From positions 3,474,501 through 3,538,500 of the forward strand of contig OY987244.1 of the NCBI GenBank assembly GCA_963920765.1: DNA of 64,000 nucleotides. Reading direction: 5' to 3'. How positions within the stretch are numbered: position 1 is the first letter of the stretch; each line of letters begins with the position of its first letter. A program made the translations under genes and the position numbers. The DNA is from Ulota crispa (Eukaryota; Streptophyta; Bryopsida; Orthotrichales; Orthotrichaceae). Shown piece by piece: positions 46,639 to 59,038 of this stretch. The notes below the pieces were generated by a model. It was not told the DNA's origin. It was given only the letters and a program-made list of their open reading frames with translations, and searched no databases.

Positions 46639-47873
46639 CTCCGAAGTAGTGCAAGCACAGGACTCAAGTTTTGAAGCTCAGCGTTCAAGTTTCCTACAAC
46701 TCATGCTTTGTAACTTTGTCCCAAACTTGGATAACGTCTTTCTAGTCACCATCTTCTAGACAAACTTGAACAGGGTTTGCTGAAAGTGTTAATTGGAGTG
46801 CTTTGAAGAGGCCATGTCCCCAATCGTCAAGATGGAGATCTGAAGAAGGGGCGGTCGCACAATTGTTCATTATTTTGAACCCATTCAGTTTTCAGAAATA
46901 CTGTAGGTACTCAATTTAGTCGGGTGCTCTTTCCCCAACATTAGACATCACTTATTAGTGCAAGTGTCTCATGTGGTTATAGTGTTGTGAGTCGATGAAA
47001 GCCTTGCCCCATCAGAGTACGGTTGTCCGCAAATTAGATGGGTGCATGGTCTAGATATCATGCTCAGCAATGCTTTTTCTTTTATTACCGTAATTGTGCT
47101 TTTCCACCAGAAATCTTTGCAAACCCCATCTGTAAAAGGCACTTTTGGATAGGACAATAGATGAGAGACATGATCCCTTCTTCTTCACTAAATATTGCAT
47201 TTAGAGTGCCTTAACAATTAGGTTGCTTTATTCTAGAAAGTTACCTCATGATTCATTGCTCAATTACTTGCAACTCTATAGATATTAGGATTTCACATGG
47301 TTAACAATCTAGACGCTGCTAATTTATTTTTCTGCAACTTAGTTGCTGTTGCTAGGCCCTTGAATTTTTTGGTTCTTATAATAATTATTGATGAAAATGA
47401 CTGTAGAACCAATAAGTATTTATGTAGTGAAAAATGTAGAGAAATCAGTCTGGGGCAACCTAAATGTAATATTCAGTGTTGTTATGAGAGGCCTCCGATT
47501 GTGAATCTCCCTTAATAAAGAAATTTTACATGCATTTGTAAGTTTCCAGTGTTCAATCATGCATCATAAATATTCAAGCCCTAGTCATTCCCCAGAGCCG
47601 TCCCAAGCCGTCTTCAAGCCCAAACCGCTTGATTAAATCCTTGAGATGTACGATCAGGCCTGCTCCCTCAAATTGCACAGGCCACATACTTCACCTGCCA
47701 TGAAGTACACCGTCACCACATCCTTGCCAAATAATTCCAATGAAATTTTGCAAAAATCATGTCAAATTGATGTTTTCAGTTTCACAATTCGTAAGAAAAG
47801 ATAGGACCCATAAACCATGCCCTGCAAGAAAGCTGTGAAGCTTCATCATTGGAAACTCAATGTTTCTTGTTTC
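46639..47873. other. 3' flank of kinase gene, no further gene
   Basis: Contains the probable 3' untranslated region. An AATAAA is at 47,514 but is rather distant from the stop. No exon supported. Confidence 0.45.
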
Positions 47874-48240
47874 TAAGGTAGTCGGCTCAAAAACCAACCA
47901 TCCAAGGGCTCATTCCCCTTTTTCATGGTTTTCCGTGGTTGGGTGGACTCTTAGTTCACTTTTTAGACAAAGAGAAATAGATGCAGAATGTAACACAAGT
48001 CGTTTCATATTTTTTGAAGTATTTTTGAATTATTTATGAATTTTCAAAGTGCATGTGTCATAGGTCCTTATTTATGACCCTAGACCTTCCAAGAACTATT
48101 CACTTGTAAGTTGTGAAGAGATTTGGGAAAGCAAGGAGAATGATTGGCTCTTGCAATTAAAAACATTTTTCCTTTCATGCATTCAAGGATTGTGAGAGGA
48201 CAATTTAAGAACCACCTCATGGGTAAAAGCACACTACGGT
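47874..48240. mobile_element. Diverged TAAGGTAG MITE
   Basis: Left TAAGGTAGTCGGCTCAAAAA and CCATCCAAGGGCT; the family phrase TTTCATATTTTTTGAAG lies inside; right AAAAGCACACTACGG. Non-coding. Confidence 0.6.
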
Positions 48241-50004
48241 GGTCCAAAATCATAGTCACGGGAGAAATTCTGCACAAGAAGAAAGTTTGGAGTCCATTTT
48301 ACTATAGTTTCTTTCACTTTTTTCTTAAAAAAAAAATGGAGTGAAGTCTTACATCTTGTAAATTTTGGAAATTTCATGTTGAAAAGTGATTCTCATCTAT
48401 TAATTTAATGTATGGAGTATAAACATTCAATGTTTGTACTGTCATAGATTCTGGTTTAGCATTGTTGTACTTGTTTTGTTAAGTTTAGGACTTCATTCTT
48501 GCAATGCAAATAGCTAAGTTTAGTGTTCTAACATTTAGGTAGAGTGTTTTAGCAATTTATAAGGGTTTAGGGTTTCTTATAATTAAATATTCTTGCAATT
48601 GTGTGATTTTAGTATGAGGCCTATATTTTGAGTTTAAAATGTTTTTTTTTCAGGTTTAGTTTGAGAATCTAGGAAAAGACCGTTTTGTGTAGATGGGCCA
48701 ACATCAAAGAATGGTTTATTATATGTTTAGGGTCTAGAAAATTCTACCAGAGAGTTTTGCACCATTTTCTAGCCTTCATCATGTGGAAGCCTTTAGGATT
48801 TGCCCATTGTACAAGGAGTGTATAGTGCATACCTATTGTACATTGGGGACCAATAGCTGTTCACCATGTACCACTCTAAATTGGGGTACACTTGCAACGT
48901 CCAATATATGCATTGTGCTTTTGCAGCGGCATTCCCTCCTGCTAATTTGATGAAAATTGCAGTGGCGTCCTAATTTTGTCTTCTCTCCATAATGTCTCTA
49001 ATCATTTTGAATTTGCAGTACTCCAAGTGGAGTTTCAAGAAAGTAGATTGTCTTTGCTCCTCCATTTGTAGTTTGTAGATTTGAGCTAGAGATGCGAGGC
49101 GTCGCAAAAAAAAATTTGCATGACTAGAGAGCATCAAAGTTTACAAGTTTTCAAGGGTGCTTGTTGCTAAATGCAGTGAGGGAGTTTGTGCTGAACGCGG
49201 TGTGGGTGTTTCTTGCTAAACCCATTGCGAGTGTTTATTGCTAAAAGCAACAACGTCAATTTTTGCAAAGGTTGATTCCTGCCATTTTGATTGAAAATGC
49301 ATGTCTTGTATACAAAATTCATCATTCTACATAATATTTAGAGTATGTATCAAGTCTGTAAATCACATTTTTTGGTGAGGCCAGTTGGAAATCCAAGGCT
49401 TGCTTTTAGTGATCATTTGTCGATTACATTTCTTCAGCGGTTATTTTCATTTTCGCCATTCATTGGCTACAACTATTGTAAAAGATGTACAATGATTTAG
49501 TAAATTGTTTGCATTTTTAGATACAATATGTACCACTTACAAAGAAGGCTTTGTTTATGCAATTCATTGGGTACAATCAAATTACAATATGCATAATGCT
49601 TTAGTACAATGTTTTTTTCTACGGAGTTCATTGAGTACAGTCATTGTGCAATATATACAATGTTTCAATTCAATGTTTACGTTTTTGGATAGGGTGGGTA
49701 AAGAGTTCTCCTAGATTTAGGGTCCACTGTCCCTTTTGCAATGACAAAGGAAACTTCACTAATACACTCATTGTACAACATATATTGTTTTACAAGAGAT
49801 TGTACCCTAATTATACAACATGTATTATATGTAGTATTTCCAAATACATCTTGTACTTTCTTAAATATACACTTAACAAAATAGACATTGTTAACTGAAC
49901 TAAACATTGCAAGTCTCTAAGTGTGTTGGATGGCTAAACTTAAGTAAAATAATTCTAACTAAGCTTGAAGTTTCACTCACTTTTTTCAATGTCTTCTTTT
50001 TGTT
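48240..50004. other. TACAAT/TTGTAC-rich upstream region of RING-like copy 1
   Basis: No coherent exon was found. From 48,800 to 49,900 the hexamers TTGTAC and TACAAT occur far more often than in the repeats to the left. A TTTTGTTTTGCAG acceptor-like site at about 49,998-50,010 precedes the first recognisable exon, so much of this may be 5' leader intron. Confidence 0.45.
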
Positions 50005-50010
50005 TTGCAG

Positions 50011-51543
50011 CCACTATAGATGATGGTGTTTGACAACAAATGGGTGGTTAGAAGCCAAGTCTTTTCCAAGGAAGATGATCATTGCAGTGGTTTCAGCAAC
50101 GACGGATTCATAGACGACTATCTTGCTGCTACCTCGCTGCGTGCCGAAGACAGTGTTCAACCAAACGTGAATAAGGACCCCCTAGACAAAGAATTGGAGA
50201 AGTTGGCTTTTCTAAAGAAACATCCTCCTCCACGCGCTGTTTCTACGAAAGACTTCAAGAGCAAGTACGGTTTGCCAAAACATGGTAAAAACCCACACAA
50301 ACTTATGATTCCATAAGACCTCCTTGAGAAAGATTTGAAGGATGTATTTGGACCAGCAAAGGAGAGAAATGGAAGAGCTGGATATGCTTATGCAGAATGC
50401 CAAGATGAAGATGTCCTTGCTTGCTTTGCCGAGAATTTTGCATTTGTGTATCTACATGATCTACCAAGGTCCAAGGTCATAGCAAAGCAATTTGCTAGGG
50501 GTATTATTATAGAGACAATCAAGAAAAAGCCTGTCAATTGGGCAGAGTTTGTTGAAACGTCCAATAGAAATCAACAGAGTAAGTGGTTGAAGAAGGTCTT
50601 GTTATGTTTGTTGGCCTTGGCAAACATCACTGGCAATGACAAAGACGAACTGTACAAAGCAGAGGGCATTGACAACCTTTTCCACAATCCCACTGCCAAA
50701 CTTCAAAAGACTAAGTACAAGGAGGAGTGTATTGTACAATACAATACAAAGAACGCACAAGATGGTACAGAGATCAAAAAGGACATTGCAAACCTTGTGA
50801 AACTAGCAAAGTTTGTGGGATTACAGCTACATGCGGTAACGGAGGAATATATCAGCTTTGGGAAGGAGAAGGAGCAGTTGTCTATCAAGGCATCACAAGA
50901 AGAGGGGGTGTTGCGAAAGATTGAAGCCAAAGATATGAAGTTGCAGAAGGTTTACAAAGCGGATTCCACTGAGGTAACCTCAGATAGAGCAGAGGCATAT
51001 AACGAGATGGTAAATGACGCAAAGCAGAATTATGATGCAATTGCATTAGAATTAAAAGAATGTACTGTGAAGTATGAGCAGCTTGAAGCAAGAGAGACGT
51101 GTTTGAGAAGGCAATTCGATGCATTATCATCTCAAATTGCTAAAATGTAGATGGATGAAGTTGGAGTGGATTTCAGACCAAGACCTCTTTCCTCCCAATT
51201 TGACTCTACCATAGTCTGCGATTCTGGCACCATTTCCATGACACCTTGTGCACTTTGCTTTAGCAGATTTGCCCTCAACAATATTATAGTCTGCACATGC
51301 AGCCATTTGTATCATCCATGGTGTGCTGGGGTTTGGTTTGGAGTTGCTAGCAAGTGTGCCAATACTTCTTGCGGTAAAATAGTGCATCCTTTTTGGTTTA
51401 GGAGTTTTGGATTTGCCAAACTACACGCACTTCTTCAGCAATTGGTACAATCTTTGGAATTAGAGGAGGAACAAGAGAGGCTACTCGTAAAGAAGACATT
51501 GACAATTCTAGATGGGCATCCACTAATCGATACGCAATTCTAA
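50011..51543 (+). pseudogene. RING/PHD-like protein, copy 1, main exon
   Basis: A single frame of about 510 codons with two in-frame stops (50,314 and 51,148). The order is: an acidic N-terminus; a conserved block (STKDFKSKYGL, then VFGPAKERNGRAGYAYAE); a helical region (FARGIIIETIKKKPVNWAEF); a long coiled coil (about 50,760-51,140); then, after the second stop, a Cys-His cluster: TPCALC, CTCSHLYHPWC and CANTSC, i.e. C-x2-C, C-x-C-x2-H-x2-H-x2-C, C-x4-C, typical of RING/PHD-type zinc binding. Such domains act as E3 ligases or chromatin readers; which applies here is unknown. A diverged paralogue is at 59,040-60,650 on the same strand. The long preserved frame argues for recent decay or an unusual transcript. 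Confidence 0.6.
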
Positions 51544-51827
51544 CCTAGTGCTTACAGCCTTATGCAATGTCAGAACTTGTATATTAGTAGTACAAGTACT
51601 ACATACCTTGGTACCGTAAGGTAAACATTAGTACATTATAGTCTAATATTAAATACAACATGTGTGCAAGTAATACGTAACAATGGAATGACATTGGCTT
51701 TACTGTACGTACTACAAAGGGATCTCTATTGATCTGCAATTTCAATCTACTAATTTAAGACCTAATTTCTTCTGTTTTTTGTGGTGTAGATCCATAGAAA
51801 CTATACCAAGAGCAATTGAAGAAATAC

Positions 51828-52488
51828 ATGGTGTCAACACAGACTCGTAATTTGGTCCAATCCAACACTGTAGCTTCTACGAAAAGCACAATGTCCTTAC
51901 TTAGTCTTACCGGTGGGACTGATGGATCAACTGGTGGAACTGATGGTTTAGAAAGCTTGGACAATGGCAGTGCCGCTAGTAGCAATTGAGGTTGTGGTAA
52001 GTCTGCCCAACATCCTTCACTTGTAACTTCAATTCCCCTCCTACCATCTATAGATGAAGTCACAGAGCTTCTTCAAATTAGCCCCGAGGTTGCAGAGGCA
52101 ATTGAAGATGCTATCATAGAGCCTCTTGCAAGAAATATTTCCAATATGTCTTGCAGGGTAGGAGTTGAGGCTGAGTTACAAGAGCATATTCTAAAGTTGA
52201 AAGAGGATGATGCAAAATTGAAAGAGTAGAAAAATTAAGACAAGAAGCTGATGACTTAGAGTGCCGCAAGAAATTAAAAGAGGACGCATCCAAGGCAAAT
52301 GGGGTGACTAAGGTGGTTGTGAAAGTCCCCCAACCCCACCTCTACCTCCAATTGACAATGACATTGTTGTATCCAAGCAAAAGACCAGGAGTGAAATAGC
52401 TGTGGAGGAAGCAGCAATGGAAGTACAAGAAACAAAGAAGAAACCAAAGAAAACCAAGAGGAGTCACAGGGTTACTCTACTTGGTTAG
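51828..52488 (+). pseudogene. RING-like copy 1, C-terminal exon
   Basis: Begins with a Ser/Thr/Gly-rich segment, then an acidic helix (DEVTELLQISPEVAEAIED), a second helical coil (LQEHILKLKEDDAKL), a Pro-rich linker (SPPTPPLPPIDND) and a basic tail (KKKPKKTKRSHRV) that looks like a nuclear localisation signal, ending at TAG 52,486. The frame is broken at least twice. Assignment to the upstream exon is by strand, proximity and the matching Lys-rich tail after copy 2. Confidence 0.5.
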
Positions 52489-54056
52489 AGTTTCTGATGC
52501 GTTTGATACATTGCATACAATTGTGTATGCAATGTGGAAATAATCAGGTCATGAACAAAATGTTGAAAGCTAGGCCAAGCTGTGGCACTTGTTTTTTCAA
52601 ATTGTATTTCAATGTCAGTATAGACATATAGTATCAATATTATTTATATCATTATGTGTTTGGATCCCTATATGTCACTTATTCAAAAATGCATTCAAGA
52701 ATTTATAGAAATGACCTGTTTGCGCTGTCGGGGAATGTATTGCAAATACAATATATGTCCTCTATGTACTCTCATAAGGAGGGATGCTATGATTTTGTGA
52801 AATAATATTACTGTTTCTATTTGACATTTGTGGTCTTCCAGCACTTCGAGTTATGTATCCCCAATTCATGTTACAATACTCATTGTTTCCAGAGGATTTA
52901 GGGTGCATTGGCTAGAATTGTCTGACAACAGCGACAAATAGCTTGAAAAATATAAAATGAGTTCATGTGCATTCTCATACTTTTTGTGGTACTTTTGCAT
53001 ACTGTATTGGTTTGTACTTGTTGTATCAATGTGTGCTTTAGAAAGCATTGGAAATTACTTACACAGTTCTATTGTGGCCTATGGTTTCAGAGTAAAATTG
53101 ATGCATGCTTGAGTTGCAATTGCATAATAGTTGTATATACTATAATCTTTTTAACAAAATGTTATTTGCATATGTGTATTTTATGTTGGTATTCATGGGA
53201 GTTAATTTGGCTGTTTGGCAACTTTTTGGCTTTGCTACATGGGTTCATATCGCAATGGGACAAATGCAAACCTGCAAAGGGGCTATTTTTTAATGGCATG
53301 AGCAATTATTCCTTCAAAACTTAAACAGTCAGATCAAGGATGAAGTTGTGAGTTACGAGTTGTACCAAGGACTATGTACTCTATGTACATGTTGCATTTA
53401 GTGGACCAATAAATGTCCACCACGAGTACTCTAAATCAAGACCATAGTCACCACACTGCAATTGGGTCCAAGTTTAGGGTTTTCTATTTTACATACATTC
53501 CATTTTGTTCATTTATAAAGAAAAGCCGGAACTCCACAAGATTATATTGGGCGGTAACTACCTCATCTTGCCTAGAATGGGCCTATCTAACGGGTTCCCT
53601 CCAAAAATGAACCCATACAGCTAAGCCATGCAATTCAAACGCAGCAAATAAAAACCCATGTGGACCTCTTATTTTGTCATTTACATAGGGAAAGATTGGC
53701 ATCCAATGTGCAAATACATGATGATTATATGTGTATAATAACAACAATTCCTTAGTATTTATGGTTGCATGTATTTCTTTATTGAAAAACTATAAAATTC
53801 TCTTACCAATTAGGGTCAACTAAAGTTTTCATAAAGAATCTAAGTGCTGAATATTAGTTTCCACGTCATATTATAAGGGGCCCATGTCACCTCACACCAT
53901 TTAGGGGAGGTCATTTTGACACTTTTACACAAAATGACTTGATTTAGGCCAACTTTGATCTTCATGTAGGATATGGTTGAGTATATATATTTTTAATACA
54001 TTCATAGATTTAAAAAATCATTTGTTTGTGAGTTAGATAGTTGATTGTACCCTTGA
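52489..54056. other. AT-rich 3' flank, no gene
   Basis: GTAC-containing words persist to about 53,390, then the composition becomes uniformly AT-rich. No exon supported. Confidence 0.5.
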
Positions 54057-54973
54057 TTATCCCCTAAAGGACCAAGGAGCCCACTTTGGGCTTTATGAGA
54101 ACTTGGGCAAGCTCTATTGACTTCATAACTTGGAAGTTTTCATGAAATTGTTAGGATGGATGCTACTCATCATAATCAACATGTTTAGTTTTATTTCATG
54201 TCATTACAATAAGCAATGCAAAAGTTATAAGTTTTTTTCAATTTTGATGTCAAATCAAGTAGCAAAACATATTTTCTAATTTTTATTGCTATTCTTTTAT
54301 AGAATTGTATAGATTGATACCAACTCAAAAAAAACAAATCACTTAATTCCAAATCATGAAGTAAGAGTTAAAAGTAGTTTTCTTCTGCTGGCAATGATGG
54401 TAGGGATAAGGTAAAAACATATAAAGTTATCTTTTACTCTCAATTCTGAAGGTTTTCAAATGAAAATCAAATTTAAAATTATAAATTGTCTATTAGAGCA
54501 TTCTTACCATTGGGATTAACAATTTTCAAATTTTTCCAAAACTTATTAGCATATCAGTTTAATCTTTCATTTATCAATACTTTTCATTGTACAAATTCTA
54601 TAAAAATGAGTCCAAAATTTTTTTTGGTTAATTTTTTTGTATATGCTTTCAGCCCATTTTCCAACATATTGCCAAAATTGCACAAGAAATACAACATATG
54701 TGTTTTTCTTTAAAAAATTTGAAAAACAAAACTTCACCTTTTGGAAGGACTAGAGAAGCCTACATTTTTAAGTCTAGGCACATTGATTTTGCAATTGGTG
54801 GGGATGTTCATTTTGAAATTTTTGGGGAAATGTACTTGTGCAAGTCAACCAAAGGATCCTACGGTTGCACATTTTATAAAGTAAGTTTCAATGATGATTT
54901 TGACCTTGCTTTGGGGATTAGTATTTTGAAGCAATTTTGGGCCTCCAAACACAAAAGAATCTTAGGGGTTTAA
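54057..54973. mobile_element. TTAA-type element, about 915 bp
   Basis: Left TTAT-CCCCTAAAGGACCAAGGAG, right CTTAGGGG-TTTAA. The left terminus is a full match to the family. The right terminus matches over 8 bases and its flank is TTTA/TTAA, suggesting later mutation of the target copy. Short frames inside show no domain. Confidence 0.55.
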
Positions 54974-57900
54974 TTAATAAATGTTGTTTTTGATTTGATA
55001 CAATTTACTCCGGATTTTGTTATAATTGACATACTTGTTCTTTATATACTTTGGTTCCATATTCAATGTATAAGAACACAAGTTCTAGTTTGCTAATTGA
55101 TATTTTATGGTTTAGTATTCCCATTAATAAATCTAATAATAAATATAGTTGATCTATTATTCTTCTCACAAAGATTAGAAATTCTGTTTTTTAGTTATTA
55201 TTGTTGGCTTAAGATTCTTTTAGAATGTTTGAATAACAATTCACGGATTGATGTCATTGACTATTTTCTTTAGAAGGGTAAAATTAGTTATTATTTTTTC
55301 ATCATAGAATATATAGAAAAAATAAATAAATACACACATTATCAACAAATAGTATATTTTAAAATTAAAGTGATTCCTTGATTGTTTAAAATTGTTAATT
55401 CTTTTATACTTAAAAAAAAGGGCCCCCATTACTTTTATTATTGTTCAATATTTTCTTTATTGAATAAGAACACTTGCTCGGGGGGTTTACTAATGGAATT
55501 TTAGGAAACTTTAAGTGAGATAAAAAATCAAGTAAATTTTATTCATTGCAAATAATATTTAGGGTTTTTGTTATATCTACCATATGATTTACAATATGTC
55601 TCCTACTTAATTCTATGTAAAATTTGGTAGCTCATATTACCTCCACTTCAATATATTGTATAAAAATATAGGGTAGGGATAATAAGATATTCCTGTAAGT
55701 ATTTTGGAGGATCATTTTGATCATAGTTGCAAGTATAGTTTGGAGGAAAATTATCACATTTCCTATACAAATTTTCAAATCTGGTGGAGGGAAATCAATT
55801 AGGGTTTAGGGATCACTGGATACATGGTGCATAGATGTTCTCATTGTCAGCAAAAATATGGTTACTGTTTTTGAAAACACTCATACTCTACTCTTGTTCA
55901 AGGATTCTTGTGTTCAAATTCCAACATGCAATTTAGAGTCTTAATTTTCATTAGAGTTTAGGCACATTGGATTATTGCATGTTATTTAGTTTACTTCAGT
56001 GTTGTGCAATCATATGCTTTTTTTGATATAGAATTCATTGATTGTGCACATACTTCAAACATTAGAGTATTGACTTTATTTTTTACTAATTATGTTTTCC
56101 TCTATATGGGTACATATAGACTGTGCTCATTGCATTTGGATTTGCATTCTTTGCGTTTACTACTTACATTAAAGTGGCAGTTTATGTTGCTTTGCTATTC
56201 ATGATAATTTTGTGTTCTCTTCTTATTACATTGACTTCTTGACTCATGTTGCAAGCATCCTATATGCAATTTAGGGGTTTTTTGGGTTTTGACTTGTTTA
56301 GTTCACTTTTGTAGAGCCTACTCAAGGCTTATAGTATGAATTTGTATAACCGCTCATAGCAATTTTGAATTTTTGGTGTTAGCAAGTGTAGAGCAAGTTG
56401 CAAGACAACAATGGTGGTCAACCTTAAAGTATAGATTGGTTTTTTTTTTCTTCCATATTCTGCTTGGACAATAAGGAATAAGGGTAAAATTTTAGGGGCA
56501 ATCTTGTGCCAAGTTTTATTACTTTGCAACAATTAAATAAAATAGGGTTCCCAAAAATATCCTCCCTATTCATTTATAAATAAACATGTAGAATACACTA
56601 AAATGCTTTAAAATAGCTTTGTACCTCTAGATTTGGAAGAAAAATTTATTGTAAAGAAGATAAATGGCCTCCCCTTGAATACCCCGTTATTGCATATGAT
56701 ATCCAAATGTAATGGATGTGACCCCCACCATTACAATTGTTATTGATTTTTAATTATTGATGAATTTTTTTTCCATAACTATTACAACACATGTGTATGT
56801 TACATTTTTGTCCAAACTACCTTTTATAAAAAAAATGTATTTATTTATTAGGTTTGACATTATTGATGAAAACTCTTTAAAAAAAAAAAAAAAAACTTTT
56901 TCATTTTCATTTTTTCATTTCTATATAATTCATTTCCAACACATAAGAATACTCACTAATTTCAAGCATTACAGTGTTGTTTAATTATTTTAGAAGAATA
57001 TCTACAAGTACTCATTGAGCATTTGGATATAAAGGACTCATTGAATTTTTCTTTCAGTAAATTGTATTAATAAGATTATTGATTTGTTTTACTTATTATT
57101 TCATTATTAAGGTTTTGTATTTTATCATAAGAAAACAATTGCCCAATATTTTCCAGTGTTATGTTTAAATTTTATTTTTATAAGAATAACAATACCCGTT
57201 TTTTCCATTATTATAATTGAGTATTTATCCTATAAAATTAGGAATTTTATTATTATGATAATTGTGTTTCTATATTTATTCAAGGAAATCATAACTTCAA
57301 TTATTTCTCCTTCATATAATTCAACACTTTATTATTGAGAGTAGAAGCATTGGATATTATTTCCTTGATACAATTGAATCAATTCTAAATATTATTAAGA
57401 ATAGCCATTTCTAACAACTTTGAGGTTGTGTATTTCCTTTATAAAAAATGAGAAAATTGCTTATTTAGGTTTTTGAGTTTGTGTACTATTTTATTTAGAA
57501 GTTAATCAATGTTTATTTAGTGTATTATGAATGAATGTTTTTTTTTTAACACAAATACACCCATGTTTTCCTTCATTATTATGTTTATTTGTGTTTTTAC
57601 AACAATACTGATACTGTTAGTGTTCCCTTATTAAAATTTAGTGTTTCTTTATGAGGGTTTCGGGTAATAAGTGTTTTGGTTTATTATCAAGTAATTATTC
57701 TTTTAAGAAAATAATAACACCCTCTTTTATTTGTTATTCGGTTTCTAAATTTTTTAAATAAGAATAATAATGCCTAGATCTATTATTTTTTACGTGTCAA
57801 TGTTTTCTATATTAGATGAAGTACACATGTTTTACTTTATAATGTGTATCCACTTGAAAATTAGGTAATGAAGTTGTTTTGAAACTATCAATGCATCAAT

Positions 57901-58260
57901 TGGAAAAGACATAATAAGTTCAAGTAGATAATAATTACGTTTGTTCTTTGTATTGAATTTTGGTGTTTAATTTCACTGGTTTCTTAGTGCTACCTGTCAC
58001 ATTCACTTCTAAGTTGACTGGTGGTACCCAGTTGGCCTTCAAACAAACTGGTGATTACCAGTACATTGTTGAGTTGCTGACTTGGAAGCCTCCAATTTTC
58101 TCTTTGAATGTGTGAGTTTAGGTGTCAACACTCTTGTTTTGCGAGCTTGTTGTTCATACTGGAGTCTTTTTTGTTTAGAGCCATTACTATTTTGAATTTT
58201 TTGCTTTTAGGGTAAATACTACGTTCAAGGACAAGGATTTGTTGTATCTGCAAGCTCAAA
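54974..58260. other. Very AT-rich gene-free stretch
   Basis: The least complex part of the window: long A/T runs (for example 56,876-56,896) and TTATTATT patterns. The small frames are rich in Phe, Ile, Lys and Leu as expected by chance. No terminal repeats found. Confidence 0.6.
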
Positions 58261-59030
58261 GGGTGTAACACATTGCAAAAATGAATTGCTACAAGGAAGT
58301 ACGCTCCCTTTATAATGTGCCATTTTGTTTCAGGAGGGTTGCTTTTGCTCTATTGTGTTATCTGTTTTGTTGTTGTTTTGGGACATTTCTACAAATTGTG
58401 CTGGTCCATCTAAGTAGGATTTTCTTTTCTCTTTCAAATAAGGTGGATTCAATTGCAATGGAACCCTAATTGCTGGACTGAAGTGTGTAGGATTGAGAGC
58501 TTGTAAGCAACTTCTCTAGTCAACCGGGATGAAAATCACCATAGTGCAGGTGGTGTAGGGTGCAATTTTCCACAAATAACGTGGAAATAGACAAATTGTG
58601 GAATTGAACGGGGTAGCGAGGAGGTGAATTTTGTTAAAATTATTCCTCCCATTGTTTTTTGTATGTGCCATGCGTGAAATTTTTGTATAGATTATATTGT
58701 TTTGGAGGTGTAGTACTTAGTTTACATGAATTACAATGCGTTCTCAATACTTTCCATCTTCCCTCTTGTTGCGTACAGAAATTGTACATCTTGTACTTGT
58801 TTTGGACATGTAGTATTTGTTTCAAACATATGATAATGCGCCTAGAATGCTTTTTGTCTCTCCTTCATTGTGAATTTCTCGTAATCAGTAGGTAAATTTA
58901 GTGGAACAATAGTGCTTTATTGCTTTTTTCTTCTACAAGAGAAATTTCTAGGTTTAGAATTAAGATGTGCGAGATAATGTTTTCACTAATTCTCCTTATG
59001 GTCTAAACAAATGGGTCAATACCATTTTAG
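58261..59030. other. Upstream region of RING-like copy 2
   Basis: TTGTAC words reappear (58,780-58,800). No clear exon. Possible leader or intron. Confidence 0.4.
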
Positions 59031-59038
59031 GGCAACAA

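Noticed and set aside
50011-51543. Reassigned stop codon to explain stops in the long frames
   Set aside because: The kinase gene ends normally at TAA and has none inside. Stops in the other loci are of all three types and sit beside frame changes, which fits decay.
54698-54973. A 91-codon open frame with protein-like appearance
   Set aside because: It lies entirely within a TTAA-type element and has no homologous motif.
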